Positions 37,107-47,520 of a DNA stretch of 64,000 bases are shown piece by piece. This DNA is from Clostridium sp. N3C (lineage in GTDB: Bacteria > Bacillota > Clostridia > Clostridiales > Clostridiaceae): assembly GCF_900095445.1 (NCBI RefSeq), contig NZ_FMJL01000008.1, positions 1 through 64,000 of the forward strand. Direction: 5' to 3'. The position numbers and the translations under genes were made by a program. The notes under the pieces were generated by a model. That model was not told the origin of the DNA, searched no databases, and was given only the letters and a program-made list of their open reading frames with translations. Numbering within the stretch: position 1 is the stretch's first letter; every line of letters starts with the position of its first letter.

Positions 37107-38636
37107 ATGAGTAAGAAACCTGTAATGTTAATGATATTAGATGGTTTTGGAATTAGTGATAAAGAAGATGGAAATTCAATTAAAGCAGCTCATAAACCTA
37201 ATATTGATAAATTATTCCAACAATATCCTCATGTGCAATTAGGAGCTAGCGGTCTCAATGTTGGTTTGCCAGATGGGCAGATGGGTAATTCAGAAGTTGG
37301 CCACTTAAATATAGGAGCTGGAAGAATTATTTATCAAGAACTTACAAGAATAACAAAAGCTATAGAAGATGGAGACTTCTTTGAAAATGAAGTTCTAAAT
37401 GCTGCAGTAGATAAGGCTATTGAAAATGATGGAGCACTTCATGTTATGGGACTAGTTTCCGATGGAGGAGTTCATTCACACATTGATCATTTAAAAGCCA
37501 TTTTTAAGTTAGCTAAAAACAAAGGTCTTTCTAAAGTATATTTACATGCCTTTATGGATGGAAGAGACACTCCACCATCTTCAGGAAAGGACTATATAAT
37601 AGCTGTAGAAAATTATCTAAAAGAACTTGGTAACGGTAAGATTGCAACAGTATCTGGAAGATATTATGCAATGGATAGAGATAATAGATGGGAAAGAATA
37701 AAACTAGCTTATGATGCTATGGTTAATGGAAAAGGTGAAAGTGCAAATAGTGCTGTAGAAGCTATGGAAAAGTCCTATAATGACAACAAAACTGACGAAT
37801 TTGTGCTTCCTACAGTTATCCTAGAAGATGGTAAGCCAATAGCTACTATCAAAAATGGAGATTCTGTAATCTTCTTTAATTTTAGACCGGATAGAGCTAG
37901 AGAAATTACTAGAGCTATCAATGATAGAGAATTTGCTGGTTTTGAAAGAGAAACCTTAGATTTATATTTTGTATGCATGACTCAATATGATAAAACTATA
38001 GAAAATGTACATGTAGCATATAAACCTCAATCTTATGAAAATACCTTTGGTGAGTATATTAGTAAGTTAGGAAAGAAGCAATTGAGAATAGCAGAAACAG
38101 AAAAGTACGCTCATGTAACCTTCTTCTTTAATGGAGGAGTAGAAGCTCCATATCCAGGTGAAGATAGAGCTCTTATTAATTCTCCAAAGGTTGCTACCTA
38201 TGATTTAAAACCGGAAATGAGCGCTTATGAAGTTACAGATGAAGTAATTAGAAGAATAGATTCAGATCAGTATGATGTAATCATATTGAACTTTGCTAAT
38301 CCTGATATGGTTGGTCATACTGGTGTATTTGAAGCAGCAAAGGCAGCTATCGAAGCGGTAGATGTTTGCGTTGGTAAAATTGTGGACAAGATGCTTGAGA
38401 AAGATGGAACTGTATTTGTAACAGCAGACCATGGAAATGCTGAGCAAATGATTGATTATTCCACAGGTGAACCAATGACTTCTCATACTACTGGTCCAGT
38501 ACCTTTCATATATGTAGCTAAAGATGCAAAGGAAATGAGAGAAGGCGGAGTTTTAGCAGACATAGCTCCAACAATGCTTCAAGCAATGAATTTGGAAGTT
38601 CCTGCTGAAATGACAGGAAAATCCCTTATTAAATAA
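37107..38636 (+). CDS. gpmI: 2,3-bisphosphoglycerate-independent phosphoglycerate mutase, copy 1
   Basis: The 509-residue Mn-dependent mutase converts 3- to 2-phosphoglycerate. The metal/active-site blocks are intact: LMILDGFGI, the phosphoserine site [17 protein letters not shown] at about 60-76, [43 protein letters not shown] and [11 protein letters not shown]. It has an AAAGGGGGATAAAAGG site. It ends the cggR cluster at a strong terminator. A second copy lies 1 kb downstream, and the two share a 146-bp identical stretch (37665-37810 here). Confidence 0.96.
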   Translation: MSKKPVMLMILDGFGISDKEDGNSIKAAHKPNIDKLFQQYPHVQLGASGLNVGLPDGQMGNSEVGHLNIGAGRIIYQELTRITKAIEDGDFFENEVLNAAVDKAIENDGALHVMGLVSDGGVHSHIDHLKAIFKLAKNKGLSKVYLHAFMDGRDTPPSSGKDYIIAVENYLKELGNGKIATVSGRYYAMDRDNRWERIKLAYDAMVNGKGESANSAVEAMEKSYNDNKTDEFVLPTVILEDGKPIATIKNGDSVIFFNFRPDRAREITRAINDREFAGFERETLDLYFVCMTQYDKTIENVHVAYKPQSYENTFGEYISKLGKKQLRIAETEKYAHVTFFFNGGVEAPYPGEDRALINSPKVATYDLKPEMSAYEVTDEVIRRIDSDQYDVIILNFANPDMVGHTGVFEAAKAAIEAVDVCVGKIVDKMLEKDGTVFVTADHGNAEQMIDYSTGEPMTSHTTGPVPFIYVAKDAKEMREGGVLADIAPTMLQAMNLEVPAEMTGKSLIK

Positions 38637-38656
38637 TTTATTTTTATGTAATATAA

Positions 38657-38694
38657 AAGAGGTGTTCCGCTAACTATTAAGCGGAACACCTCTT
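38657..38694. terminator. Bidirectional terminator between gpmI copy 1 and the CBS-ACT gene
   Basis: A perfect 15-bp stem (38657-38671 with 38680-38694) lies between convergent genes. The minus strand has TTTTA after it; the plus strand does not have a T-tract. Confidence 0.75.
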
Positions 38695-38720
38695 AAAGTC
38701 TTTAAGTATATAAAGCTAAC

Positions 38721-39338
38721 TTAACATTCTACTCTATAACCGGCCTTTTCTAAATCTGATTTTAGTTGATTTACTACAGATTCATCAACTCTAAGAATCA
38801 TTTCTCGGATATCTAATTTAGTTTTTGGATTTCTAACTATAAGATTTTGAACATTTGCTCTATTTTTTGCAACGATTTGGCTTACTTTAGCTAATTGTCC
38901 AGGAATGTCATGTAAGTAAATAGTAAGTTTGCGTCCATTATTTAAACCCATTATGTTTACCATTTCATCAAAGATTGCTTTGTGTGGAATAATACCTAAA
39001 AAGTTATTTTCTTTATCTACTATTGATACAAATTCTGCATCATTTTCTCTTAATGTATTTACTATATGTTCGAAACTACTATCCTCACCTAAAGTAGGAA
39101 TTGATTCTATTAAAGATTCAACCTTTGCTTCTCTTAATCTTTTTTCAGAATCCACATCTGTAAGGAATAATTCTAAAATTTTATCTTTAAAGATTATACC
39201 TAAAAATTTTTTCTTATCTACAACTGGTATAGATTTTATGTTTGTTTCACGCATTTTTTCTAGTGCAGTCTGCAAGCTATCTTGGCTTGAAACGGTGCTT
39301 AAATGCTTATGTTTTGTCATTAAAGTATGAATTTTCAT
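38721..39338 (-). CDS. CBS-pair and ACT domain protein
   Basis: The 205-residue protein has two CBS domains (about 1-60 and 75-130; MTKHKHLSTVSSQDSLQTALEKM and the second IPTLGEDSSFEHIVNTL) followed by an ACT domain (about 136-205; KLTIYLHDIPGQLAKVSQIVAKNRANV). This AcuB-like layout suggests an adenine-nucleotide and/or amino-acid sensor. It is the only gene transcribed against the glycolytic genes in this stretch, and it separates the two gpmI copies. Its partner is unknown. Confidence 0.85.
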   Translation of the reverse strand: MKIHTLMTKHKHLSTVSSQDSLQTALEKMRETNIKSIPVVDKKKFLGIIFKDKILELFLTDVDSEKRLREAKVESLIESIPTLGEDSSFEHIVNTLRENDAEFVSIVDKENNFLGIIPHKAIFDEMVNIMGLNNGRKLTIYLHDIPGQLAKVSQIVAKNRANVQNLIVRNPKTKLDIREMILRVDESVVNQLKSDLEKAGYRVEC

Positions 39339-39552
39339 ATTACCCCTCCATTCAAATAAAATTTTAACCTTTGGAGTGAATGTATTTTATAAAAATATTA
39401 TAGCATGATATTAAGAAATTTTCACCGTAAAGGGGTGTTTAATATGCAAATTTGTTAGTTTATTAATATAATTTAAATTTTTGTGTATTTTTGATATATA
39501 AAAAGGAAAAAAATAATTAGGTATATATTGTATATACTAAATTGATGTAGTA

Positions 39553-39561
39553 TGATATAAT
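39553..39561 (+). promoter_or_regulatory. Extended -10 promoter of gpmI copy 2 and eno
   Basis: TGATATAAT is an extended -10 element without a clear -35. It would start transcription about 45 bases before the gpmI copy 2 ATG, independent of cggR. Confidence 0.5.
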
Positions 39562-39611
39562 TAATAATAATTATTAAAAGAAAATTAGTAAATGCTAAAT
39601 GGAGGAAAATT

Positions 39612-41144
39612 ATGAGTAAGAGACCAGTTGTGTTAATGATATTAGATGGACTTGGTATAACTGATAAAGTTGATGGAAATGCTGTTATGGCTGCAAAAAA
39701 GCCAAATTATGATGAATATATAAAAAAGTATCCTTATACTGAGCTTAATGCTAGTGGCCTAGATGTGGGACTTCCTAAAGGACAAATGGGTAATTCAGAA
39801 GTAGGTCATTTAAATATAGGAGCTGGAAGAATTATATATCAAGAGCTTACAAGAATAACAAAGGCTATAGAAGATGGAAAATTTTTTCATAATGAAGCTT
39901 TAAACTATGCTGTGGATATGGCGATAAAAAATAATTCCTCATTGCATCTCTTAGGACTTTTATCCGATGGTGGAGTTCACTCCCATATTGATCATGTAAA
40001 AGCTTTATTTAAATTGGCAAAGGATAAGGGTTTAAGTAAGGTTTATCTACATGCCTTTATGGATGGTAGAGATACACCACCTACTTCCGGTAAGGATTTT
40101 GTAGTAGAGATAGAGGATTATTTAAAGGAAATAAATAATGGTCATATTGCTACCTTATCTGGTAGATACTATGCAATGGATAGAGATAATAGATGGGAAA
40201 GAATAAAACTAGCTTATGATGCTATGGTTAATGGAAAAGGTGAAAGTGCAAATAGTGCTGTAGAAGCTATGGAAAAGTCCTATAATGACAACAAAACTGA
40301 CGAATTTGTGCTTCCCACAGTTATTTTAGATGATGGTAAGCCTACAGCTACTATTAAAAATGGAGATTCTGTAATCTTTTTTAACTTTAGACCAGATAGA
40401 GCTAGAGAAATGACTAGAGCATTAAACGATGAGGTCTTTAATGGATTTGAAAGAGAAAGATTGAATTTGAACTTTGTAACTATGACTCAATATGATAAAA
40501 CTATAGAAAATGTAAAGATAGCTTATTTACCACAGTCTTATAAAAATACTTTAGGAGAGTATGTAAGTGGTTTAGGAAAGAAGCAGCTTAGAATGGCAGA
40601 AACAGAAAAATATGCCCACGTTACTTTCTTCTTTAATGGTGGTGTAGAGGCTTCTAATCCTGGGGAAGATAGAGTGATGATACCATCTCCTAAAGTTGCT
40701 ACTTACGATTTAAAACCGGAAATGAGCGCTTATGAGCTTACTGATGAGCTTATAAAAAGAATAGAATCAGATGTTTATGATTTAATTATTGTAAATTATG
40801 CAAATCCTGATATGGTTGGTCATACTGGAGTCTTTGAGGCAGCGGTTAAAGCTGTAGAAACAGTAGATGAATGTATGGGGAGGGTAGTAGAAAAGGTTCT
40901 AGCTAAAGGTGGATCAGTTTTTGTAACTGCCGACCATGGTAATGCTGAACAAATGATTGATTATTCTACTGGAAAGCCTATGACAGCTCATACTACAGAT
41001 CCAGTGCCTTTTATACATGTTTCAGAAAATGCAAAGGGTTTGAGATCTGGTGGTAAATTAAGTGATATTGCGCCTACTCTTTTGGATGAAATGGATATAG
41101 AGAAACCAGAAGAAATGACAGGGGTATCTTTAATTGAAAAATAA
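39612..41144 (+). CDS. gpmI: 2,3-bisphosphoglycerate-independent phosphoglycerate mutase, copy 2
   Basis: The 510-residue paralogue of the gene at 37107 keeps every active-site block, including the phosphoserine site [17 protein letters not shown], so both copies look functional. Overall the two differ at many positions, but 40170-40315 is identical to 37665-37810 over 146 bases, pointing to recent gene conversion. It has a GGAGG site, its own probable promoter, and eno immediately downstream. Carrying two iPGM genes within one glycolytic region is unusual. Confidence 0.95.
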   Translation: MSKRPVVLMILDGLGITDKVDGNAVMAAKKPNYDEYIKKYPYTELNASGLDVGLPKGQMGNSEVGHLNIGAGRIIYQELTRITKAIEDGKFFHNEALNYAVDMAIKNNSSLHLLGLLSDGGVHSHIDHVKALFKLAKDKGLSKVYLHAFMDGRDTPPTSGKDFVVEIEDYLKEINNGHIATLSGRYYAMDRDNRWERIKLAYDAMVNGKGESANSAVEAMEKSYNDNKTDEFVLPTVILDDGKPTATIKNGDSVIFFNFRPDRAREMTRALNDEVFNGFERERLNLNFVTMTQYDKTIENVKIAYLPQSYKNTLGEYVSGLGKKQLRMAETEKYAHVTFFFNGGVEASNPGEDRVMIPSPKVATYDLKPEMSAYELTDELIKRIESDVYDLIIVNYANPDMVGHTGVFEAAVKAVETVDECMGRVVEKVLAKGGSVFVTADHGNAEQMIDYSTGKPMTAHTTDPVPFIHVSENAKGLRSGGKLSDIAPTLLDEMDIEKPEEMTGVSLIEK

Positions 41145-41187
41145 AATCATCTACTTTAGTAGAATTAATTAAGTTTTATGGATATAA

Positions 41188-42573
<1,386 letters not shown>

Positions 42574-42583
42574 TTAATTTAAT

Positions 42584-42607
42584 GGACTGCTTAGGCGGTC
42601 CTTTTTA
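42584..42607 (+). terminator. Terminator after eno
   Basis: A 7-bp GC-rich stem (42584-42590 with 42595-42601) and four-base loop are followed by TTTTTATT. Confidence 0.8.
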
Positions 42608-42693
42608 TTAAATAAAATATTTTATTGTAATATAATGTAATGTGTGATAAAATTAATTCATATGGCAAAACAGGGGTTAGGAGGTGCTGTCAA

Positions 42694-42927
42694 ATGTATA
42701 CATTTTTAGTAGTTATGGATATAATACTTGCATTTGCATTAACAGCAGTTGTACTTTTACAGCCAAGTAAGTCAGATGCATTACAGGGTTTGATGTCAGG
42801 TAATAATGAAAGCTTTTTTTCAAAAAATAAGTCAAGAACTAGAGAAGCTATGTTAGCTAAACTTACAGTAGTTTTAGCTATTTTATTTGCTATAGTAACT
42901 ATAGCCTTGAATTTAGTGACTAAGTAA
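42694..42927 (+). CDS. secG: Preprotein translocase subunit SecG
   Basis: The 77-residue protein has two transmembrane helices (about 3-22 and 55-74) joined by a loop (LLQPSKSDALQGLMSG..), the classic SecG layout. SecG assists SecYEG protein export. ATG 42694 follows AGGAGGTG; an in-frame start at 42640 adds residues with no ribosome site. The position between eno and rnr is the usual clostridial secG-rnr-smpB-ssrA order. Confidence 0.93.
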   Translation: MYTFLVVMDIILAFALTAVVLLQPSKSDALQGLMSGNNESFFSKNKSRTREAMLAKLTVVLAILFAIVTIALNLVTK

Positions 42928-42945
42928 TACATATATAAAAGCTAT

Positions 42946-42990
42946 GCTGACTTTTGCAATTCCTATCTGCAGTAGTCAGCTTTTGTTTTT
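42946..42990 (+). terminator. Terminator after secG
   Basis: A GCTGACT/AGTCAGC stem (42946-42952 with 42974-42980) is followed by TTTTGTTTTT. Confidence 0.8.
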
Positions 42991-43280
42991 ATTGGTATCC
43001 AATTTTTAAGTTTAATTTATTAGTTATTAGAAAAGATAAAAATAAGTTATTGAAATATGAGTTTTTTCTTAATTCTTGAAGATATCCTACGTAAACTTAA
43101 TTTAAACATCTTCGAAAAAATTGAATCTTTATTAATTTTCCTCCATGTTTAATTTGATAGTTGAGTTGTATGTCTTATATTGTGAATATTTATTTGACTC
43201 CTGTTAAAAATAGCATTAGAGAATGGTTAACGTAATATAGAAGATAAGAAGTTATTTATAAGAAGGTAGTATTTTAATTA
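42991..43280. other. AT-rich gap upstream of rnr
   Basis: About 290 bases hold no ORF worth calling. TTGACT at 43194-43199 with TAGAGA 17 bases on (43217-43222) is a weak candidate promoter for rnr. Confidence 0.35.
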
Positions 43281-43295
43281 GTGAGAGGTGTTAAT

Positions 43296-45647
43296 ATGAA
43301 TGTAAGGGAAAAAATTATGGACTTCATGAGGGAAGCGGCTTACAAACCTATGGATTTATATCAATTGTGTCAATTGTTTGGTATTAGTCGTGATGAGATG
43401 CAGACCATGAAAAAGATCTTAAAGTCCATGGAAAAAGAAGGTATAATCATAAAAAATAGAGCAGGAAAGTACGGACTTACAGATAGAATGGGATTAATAA
43501 AGGGTAAATTTCAAGGACATCAAAAGGGTTATGGTTTTGTAATACCTTACGAAGATAGTCCAGATATATTTATTCCAGCAAATAATGTAAATGGAGCTAT
43601 GAATGGAGATATTGTCATAGCTAAAATATTGAAGGAAAATGAAGAAAAGAAAAAAGCAGAAGGAGAAATAGTAAGAATACTAGAAAGGGCTAATAAGACC
43701 ATAGTAGGTGTTTATGAAGATAGCAGAAATTTTGGTTTCGTAGTTGCGGATGATAAAAGAATTTATCACGATATCTTTATACCTAAGGCAGAAAAGAATG
43801 GAGCTAAAACTGGGGACGTAGTTATAGTAGAAATCACAATGTGGCCAGAGGCAAGGAGAAATCCGGAAGGTAGGATAGTAGAAATTCTAGGTAAGAAAGG
43901 CGAAGCTGGCGTTGATATATTAAGTATAATTAAGAATTATAAATTACCTGAAGAATTCCCTGAAAAGGTTCTAAACTATGCTGAGAGTATACCAGATGAA
44001 ATTCCAGAATCAGAATATAAGAGAAGACGGGATTTAAGATCCTTAAGAATGATAACTATAGATGGTGAAGATGCTAAGGATTTGGATGATGCCGTATCCA
44101 TTGAAAAATTAGATAATGGTAATTTTAGATTAGGTGTTCATATAGCAGATGTTTCTCATTATGTTACCGAAAGAAGTCCTTTAGATAAAGAAGCTTTAAA
44201 AAGAGGTACTTCTGTTTACTTAATTGATAGAGTTATACCAATGCTTCCTAAAAAGCTTTCCAACGGTATTTGTAGCTTAAATCCAAAGGTGGATCGTTTA
44301 GCGCTATCTTGCTTTATGGAAATTGATCACAGGGGTAAAGTGCTTAATCATGAAATAGTGGAAAGTGTAATAAAAACCAGTGAGAGAATGACCTATACAG
44401 ATGTAACAAAAATTTTGAGAGATAAAGATGAAGAGTTAATAAAAAGATATGATTATCTTGTAGATGACTTTAAGAAAATGGAAGAGCTCTGCAATATTTT
44501 AAATAGAAAAAGAATGAATAGAGGAGCTGTGGACTTTGACTTTGCAGAAAGTAAAATTATACTGGATGAAAAAGGAAAGCCTATTGATGTAAAGCCTTAT
44601 GAAAGAAGCATAGCTAATAGAATTATTGAGGAATTTATGCTTGTGTGTAATGAAACAGTGGCTGAGCATATGTTCTGGGCCAATATTCCTTTTGTTTATA
44701 GAGTACATGAGGATCCTAAGGAAGAAAAACTAGAACATTTTTACGAGTTTATCCATAATCTAGGCTATACTGTAAAGCGTACAAAAGAGCTGCATCCTAG
44801 AAATCTACAAGAGATTTTAGAAAAGGCAAAGGGTAAAAAGGAAGAAACGGTAGTTAGCACATTACTGTTACGTTCTATGATGCAGGCTAGATATTCACCG
44901 GAATCTTTAGGTCACTTCGGCTTAGCTGCTAGGTATTACTGCCATTTTACTTCACCTATTAGACGTTATCCAGATTTAATTATTCATAGGATAATAAAGG
45001 AATTTATTAATGGTAAAATAACAGAAGAAAGAATAAAGAAATTAACATCTGCAGTAGAATATGCTTCAATTCAGTCTTCAGAGATGGAAAGAATTGCTCA
45101 AGATGCTGAAAGGGAAGTGGATGATTTAAAGAAAGCTGAGTATATGCTTGATAGAATAGGTGAGGAGTTTGAAGGTATAATATCTTCCGTTACTTCCTTT
45201 GGATTTTTTGTAGAACTACCAAACACTATAGAAGGCTTGGTACACATAAGCAATCTTCATGACGACTACTATTTCTATGATGAAAAGCATCTCTGCTTAA
45301 TAGGAGAAAGGACTAAGAAAATGTACCGATTAGGTGATGAAGTTAAAGTAAAGGTAAGTAAGGTAGATATTGATAACAGAGAAATTCATTTTGAGCTTAC
45401 TGAAAGCGAAGATGAAGAGGAAAATCAAGTTGTAAACTTAGAAGTTCCTAAGGAAAAGCTTGAAAGTCTATCAGAAGGATACCAAATATTGTCGGTGGAG
45501 GAATTTGAGAAGGAGTTTGAAGTTATAGAAGATGATTTTAATTTTAAAGAAGATGTAGAAGATGAGGCGGATGAAGAGGTAGAAAGAGTAGAATTAGAAG
45601 AAGTAGATGAATATAAAGAAGATTTTTCTCAGTATTTAGATGAATAA
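43296..45647 (+). CDS. rnr: Ribonuclease R
   Basis: The 783-residue 3'-5' exoribonuclease has an N-terminal winged helix (about 1-60), two cold-shock domains (about 65-225), the RNB catalytic domain (about 240-570) with the metal-binding Asp cluster DGEDAKDLDDAV, and an S1 domain (about 625-710; EFEGIISSVTSFGFFVEL). It ends in a long acidic tail rich in Glu and Asp, unlike the Lys-rich tail of the E. coli enzyme. RNase R degrades structured RNA and is recruited in tmRNA-mediated decay; smpB and ssrA follow. ATG 43296 has a GAGAGGTG site. Confidence 0.95.
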   Translation: MNVREKIMDFMREAAYKPMDLYQLCQLFGISRDEMQTMKKILKSMEKEGIIIKNRAGKYGLTDRMGLIKGKFQGHQKGYGFVIPYEDSPDIFIPANNVNGAMNGDIVIAKILKENEEKKKAEGEIVRILERANKTIVGVYEDSRNFGFVVADDKRIYHDIFIPKAEKNGAKTGDVVIVEITMWPEARRNPEGRIVEILGKKGEAGVDILSIIKNYKLPEEFPEKVLNYAESIPDEIPESEYKRRRDLRSLRMITIDGEDAKDLDDAVSIEKLDNGNFRLGVHIADVSHYVTERSPLDKEALKRGTSVYLIDRVIPMLPKKLSNGICSLNPKVDRLALSCFMEIDHRGKVLNHEIVESVIKTSERMTYTDVTKILRDKDEELIKRYDYLVDDFKKMEELCNILNRKRMNRGAVDFDFAESKIILDEKGKPIDVKPYERSIANRIIEEFMLVCNETVAEHMFWANIPFVYRVHEDPKEEKLEHFYEFIHNLGYTVKRTKELHPRNLQEILEKAKGKKEETVVSTLLLRSMMQARYSPESLGHFGLAARYYCHFTSPIRRYPDLIIHRIIKEFINGKITEERIKKLTSAVEYASIQSSEMERIAQDAEREVDDLKKAEYMLDRIGEEFEGIISSVTSFGFFVELPNTIEGLVHISNLHDDYYFYDEKHLCLIGERTKKMYRLGDEVKVKVSKVDIDNREIHFELTESEDEEENQVVNLEVPKEKLESLSEGYQILSVEEFEKEFEVIEDDFNFKEDVEDEADEEVERVELEEVDEYKEDFSQYLDE

Positions 45648-45656
45648 AGAACTTTG

Positions 45657-45690
45657 GCTGGAAAGAAAGGCTCTTTCCAGCTCTATCCTC
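45657..45690 (+). terminator. Hairpin after rnr
   Basis: A perfect 10-bp stem (45657-45666 with 45672-45681) with a five-base loop is followed by a broken T-tract. Confidence 0.55.
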
Positions 45691-45703
45691 TATTATATTT
45701 TCA

Positions 45704-45732
45704 TTGACAGTGCTGGAGAAAACATATATAAT
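45704..45732 (+). promoter_or_regulatory. Promoter of smpB
   Basis: TTGACA (45704-45709) and TATAAT (45727-45732), both perfect, are 17 bases apart and about 37 bases before the smpB start. Confidence 0.85.
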
Positions 45733-45768
45733 AATAACTTAGCAATGTAATTGTAGAGGTGTTAATTT

Positions 45769-46242
45769 ATGAGTAGTAAAGATAAGGGAACAAAAACCTT
45801 GGCAGAAAACAGAAAAGCTCGACATGATTATTTTATAGAAGAAACCTATGAAGCAGGCATAGTTTTAGTAGGTACAGAAGTAAAGTCTATAAGACAAGGA
45901 AAAGTTAATTTGAAAGATAGCTATGCAGATATAAGAAATAGTGAAATATTTATAAAAAATATGCATGTTAGTCCTTATGAACAAGGTAATATATTTAATG
46001 TAGATCCTTTGAGGGAGAGAAAACTACTATTGCATGCAAGTGAAATAAGAAAACTCATAGGTTACACTGCTCAAAAGGGATATACCCTAGTCCCCCTAGC
46101 TCTTTATCTTAAGAACGGAAGAGTTAAGGTTAGTTTAGCTGTGGCTAGAGGTAAAAAGAACTATGATAAGAGAGATTCTATGCTGGAAAGGGCAGCTAAA
46201 AGGGATATAGAAAGAGAATTCAAGAATAAAATGAAATATTAG
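45769..46242 (+). CDS. smpB: SsrA-binding protein
   Basis: The 157-residue protein binds the tRNA-like domain of tmRNA and is needed for trans-translation. Family blocks are [47 protein letters not shown], the [22 protein letters not shown] stretch, and the basic C-terminal tail ([26 protein letters not shown]). GAGGTG precedes the ATG. Its partner RNA is encoded 240 bases downstream. Confidence 0.97.
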   Translation: MSSKDKGTKTLAENRKARHDYFIEETYEAGIVLVGTEVKSIRQGKVNLKDSYADIRNSEIFIKNMHVSPYEQGNIFNVDPLRERKLLLHASEIRKLIGYTAQKGYTLVPLALYLKNGRVKVSLAVARGKKNYDKRDSMLERAAKRDIEREFKNKMKY

Positions 46243-46480
46243 CCTATCTTTCTTAAAAGTCAACAAGTATAAATTTACAAAAAATATTCAAATTAATAAT
46301 TTTTTAAAATAGTAAGTAATTATATTTACCTATAGGAATATTTTAATAATAAAGAGTTAAATTCACTATTGAATCTTAGTTCAAACTGCAGTATTATAAT
46401 AATTGTAGTCTTTGACAACTAAATACTTGAGTTTGCGTTAGGGCGTCAGCACTCTGACAAAAGTAGCCCACTAATAATAA

Positions 46481-46835
46481 GGGGGCGTACTGGTTTCGAC
46501 GGGGGTAAGACGTGTTTGAGTAGCGAGTCGAAGGTCTCCTGTACCTGCGTTAAAAAAACGGGAATTAAATATAAACGCAAACGAAAATAACAATTTAGCA
46601 TTAGCAGCTTAGTCTGCATGCCGTCAGCCTAAGAGTACCGCGGCTTAGGATCTGGCGTCGACAGCGGTGAAACGAGCCTGAGTAAGCTTTGCCTCAGGAA
46701 CGGGATTTATGAAGCTACTGAAGCTTGAACCCTGTCAGTAGGGGGCAAGCAGAGGGAATGTGAAAATACTGACTGCACTCGGAGAAGCTCAGGCATTGCT
46801 GCCTTCGGACAGGGGTTCGATTCCCCTCGCCTCCA
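46481..46835 (+). ncRNA. ssrA: Transfer-messenger RNA (tmRNA)
   Basis: The acceptor stem forms between 46481-46487 and 46828-46834 (one G-T pair), with discriminator A46835 and a T arm GGGGTTCGATTCCCC. CCA is not encoded. The tag ORF runs from the resume codon GCA at 46577 to TAG at 46610-46612 and encodes ANENNNLALAA, ending in the ALAA degradation signal. The one-piece layout and GGTTTCGACGGGGG near the 5' end are typical. Confidence 0.96.
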
Positions 46836-46878
46836 TCTAAGTAAGGATTATCAAGGTTTATAACGCTTTGACGATAAA

Positions 46879-46935
46879 GATAACAAATAAGGGATACAGA
46901 AATAGAATCTGTATCCCTTATTTGTTATCTTTTTA
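46879..46935 (+). terminator. Terminator of ssrA
   Basis: A perfect 21-bp stem (46879-46899 with 46909-46929) with a nine-base loop is followed by TTTTTAT. It is the strongest terminator in the window. Confidence 0.93.
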
Positions 46936-47375
46936 TATTTTGATATTTGTGATTAAATTTTACAACTTACTCATCGTTAAATATCTCCATCAGAATATAT
47001 AGTTTTCATATTATTGAGTAAATGATAGATAGTGGATTAATAATCAAATATAGTATTAAATGGTATATGTTGAAAATCAATATATATTAGTTAAAAATTT
47101 AACAAATATATAAGTAATTTCACAATATAATATGTATCATATGTAATAATTTATAGTTTATTCCAGAAAATATAACTAAATATCTATTAAATTAATCACC
47201 TAATATGTTAAGTTATTACAAAACAATTAATTAAAATTGATAATATAAATGTAATTAATGTTAATATTAACCTGTAATATTCATATAATATTACATTATA
47301 ATTACAAAATAGTTGCGAAAAATGTTGGAAAAATCAAAATTAATAAATAAATATCTATTTTATGTCGATATTTGA
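46936..47375. other. Long AT-rich gap upstream of the chemosensory cluster
   Basis: No gene of any length is credible here. It holds one strong Rex-like palindrome (47088-47105). TAAA-N16-GTCGATAT at 47344-47371 faintly resembles a sigma-D type promoter. Confidence 0.5.
47088..47105. promoter_or_regulatory. Rex-like palindrome
   Basis: This 18-mer (TAGTTAA-N4-TTAACAA) matches 13 of the 14 fixed positions of the Rex consensus TTGTTAA-N4-TTAACAA. It lies about 270 bases upstream of the chemosensory cluster promoter. The binding protein is inferred. Confidence 0.45.
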
Positions 47376-47404
47376 TTGACGATTCAAAATATTTTTGATA
47401 AAGT
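47376..47404 (+). promoter_or_regulatory. Probable promoter of the chemosensory cluster
   Basis: TTGACG (47376-47381) and TAAAGT (47399-47404) are 17 bases apart. The start would be near 47411, about 110 bases before the first ATG. Confidence 0.5.
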
Positions 47405-47412
47405 GAAACTAC

Positions 47413-47430
47413 ATGTTAAATAGTTAACAT
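47413..47430. promoter_or_regulatory. Rex-like palindrome at the cluster transcription start
   Basis: Bases 47413-47419 and 47424-47430 form a perfect 7-bp inverted repeat with a four-base centre (ATGTTAA-N4-TTAACAT). It matches 12 of 14 fixed Rex positions and sits directly downstream of the probable promoter, as a repressor site would. Confidence 0.5.
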
Positions 47431-47520
47431 AAAGCTCTTTAAATTATGCAAATTTATCTTATGCAAAATAATGTTTGCAGAATTCTGGGAGCTACTAAAT
47501 ATATATAGGAGGAATACATA

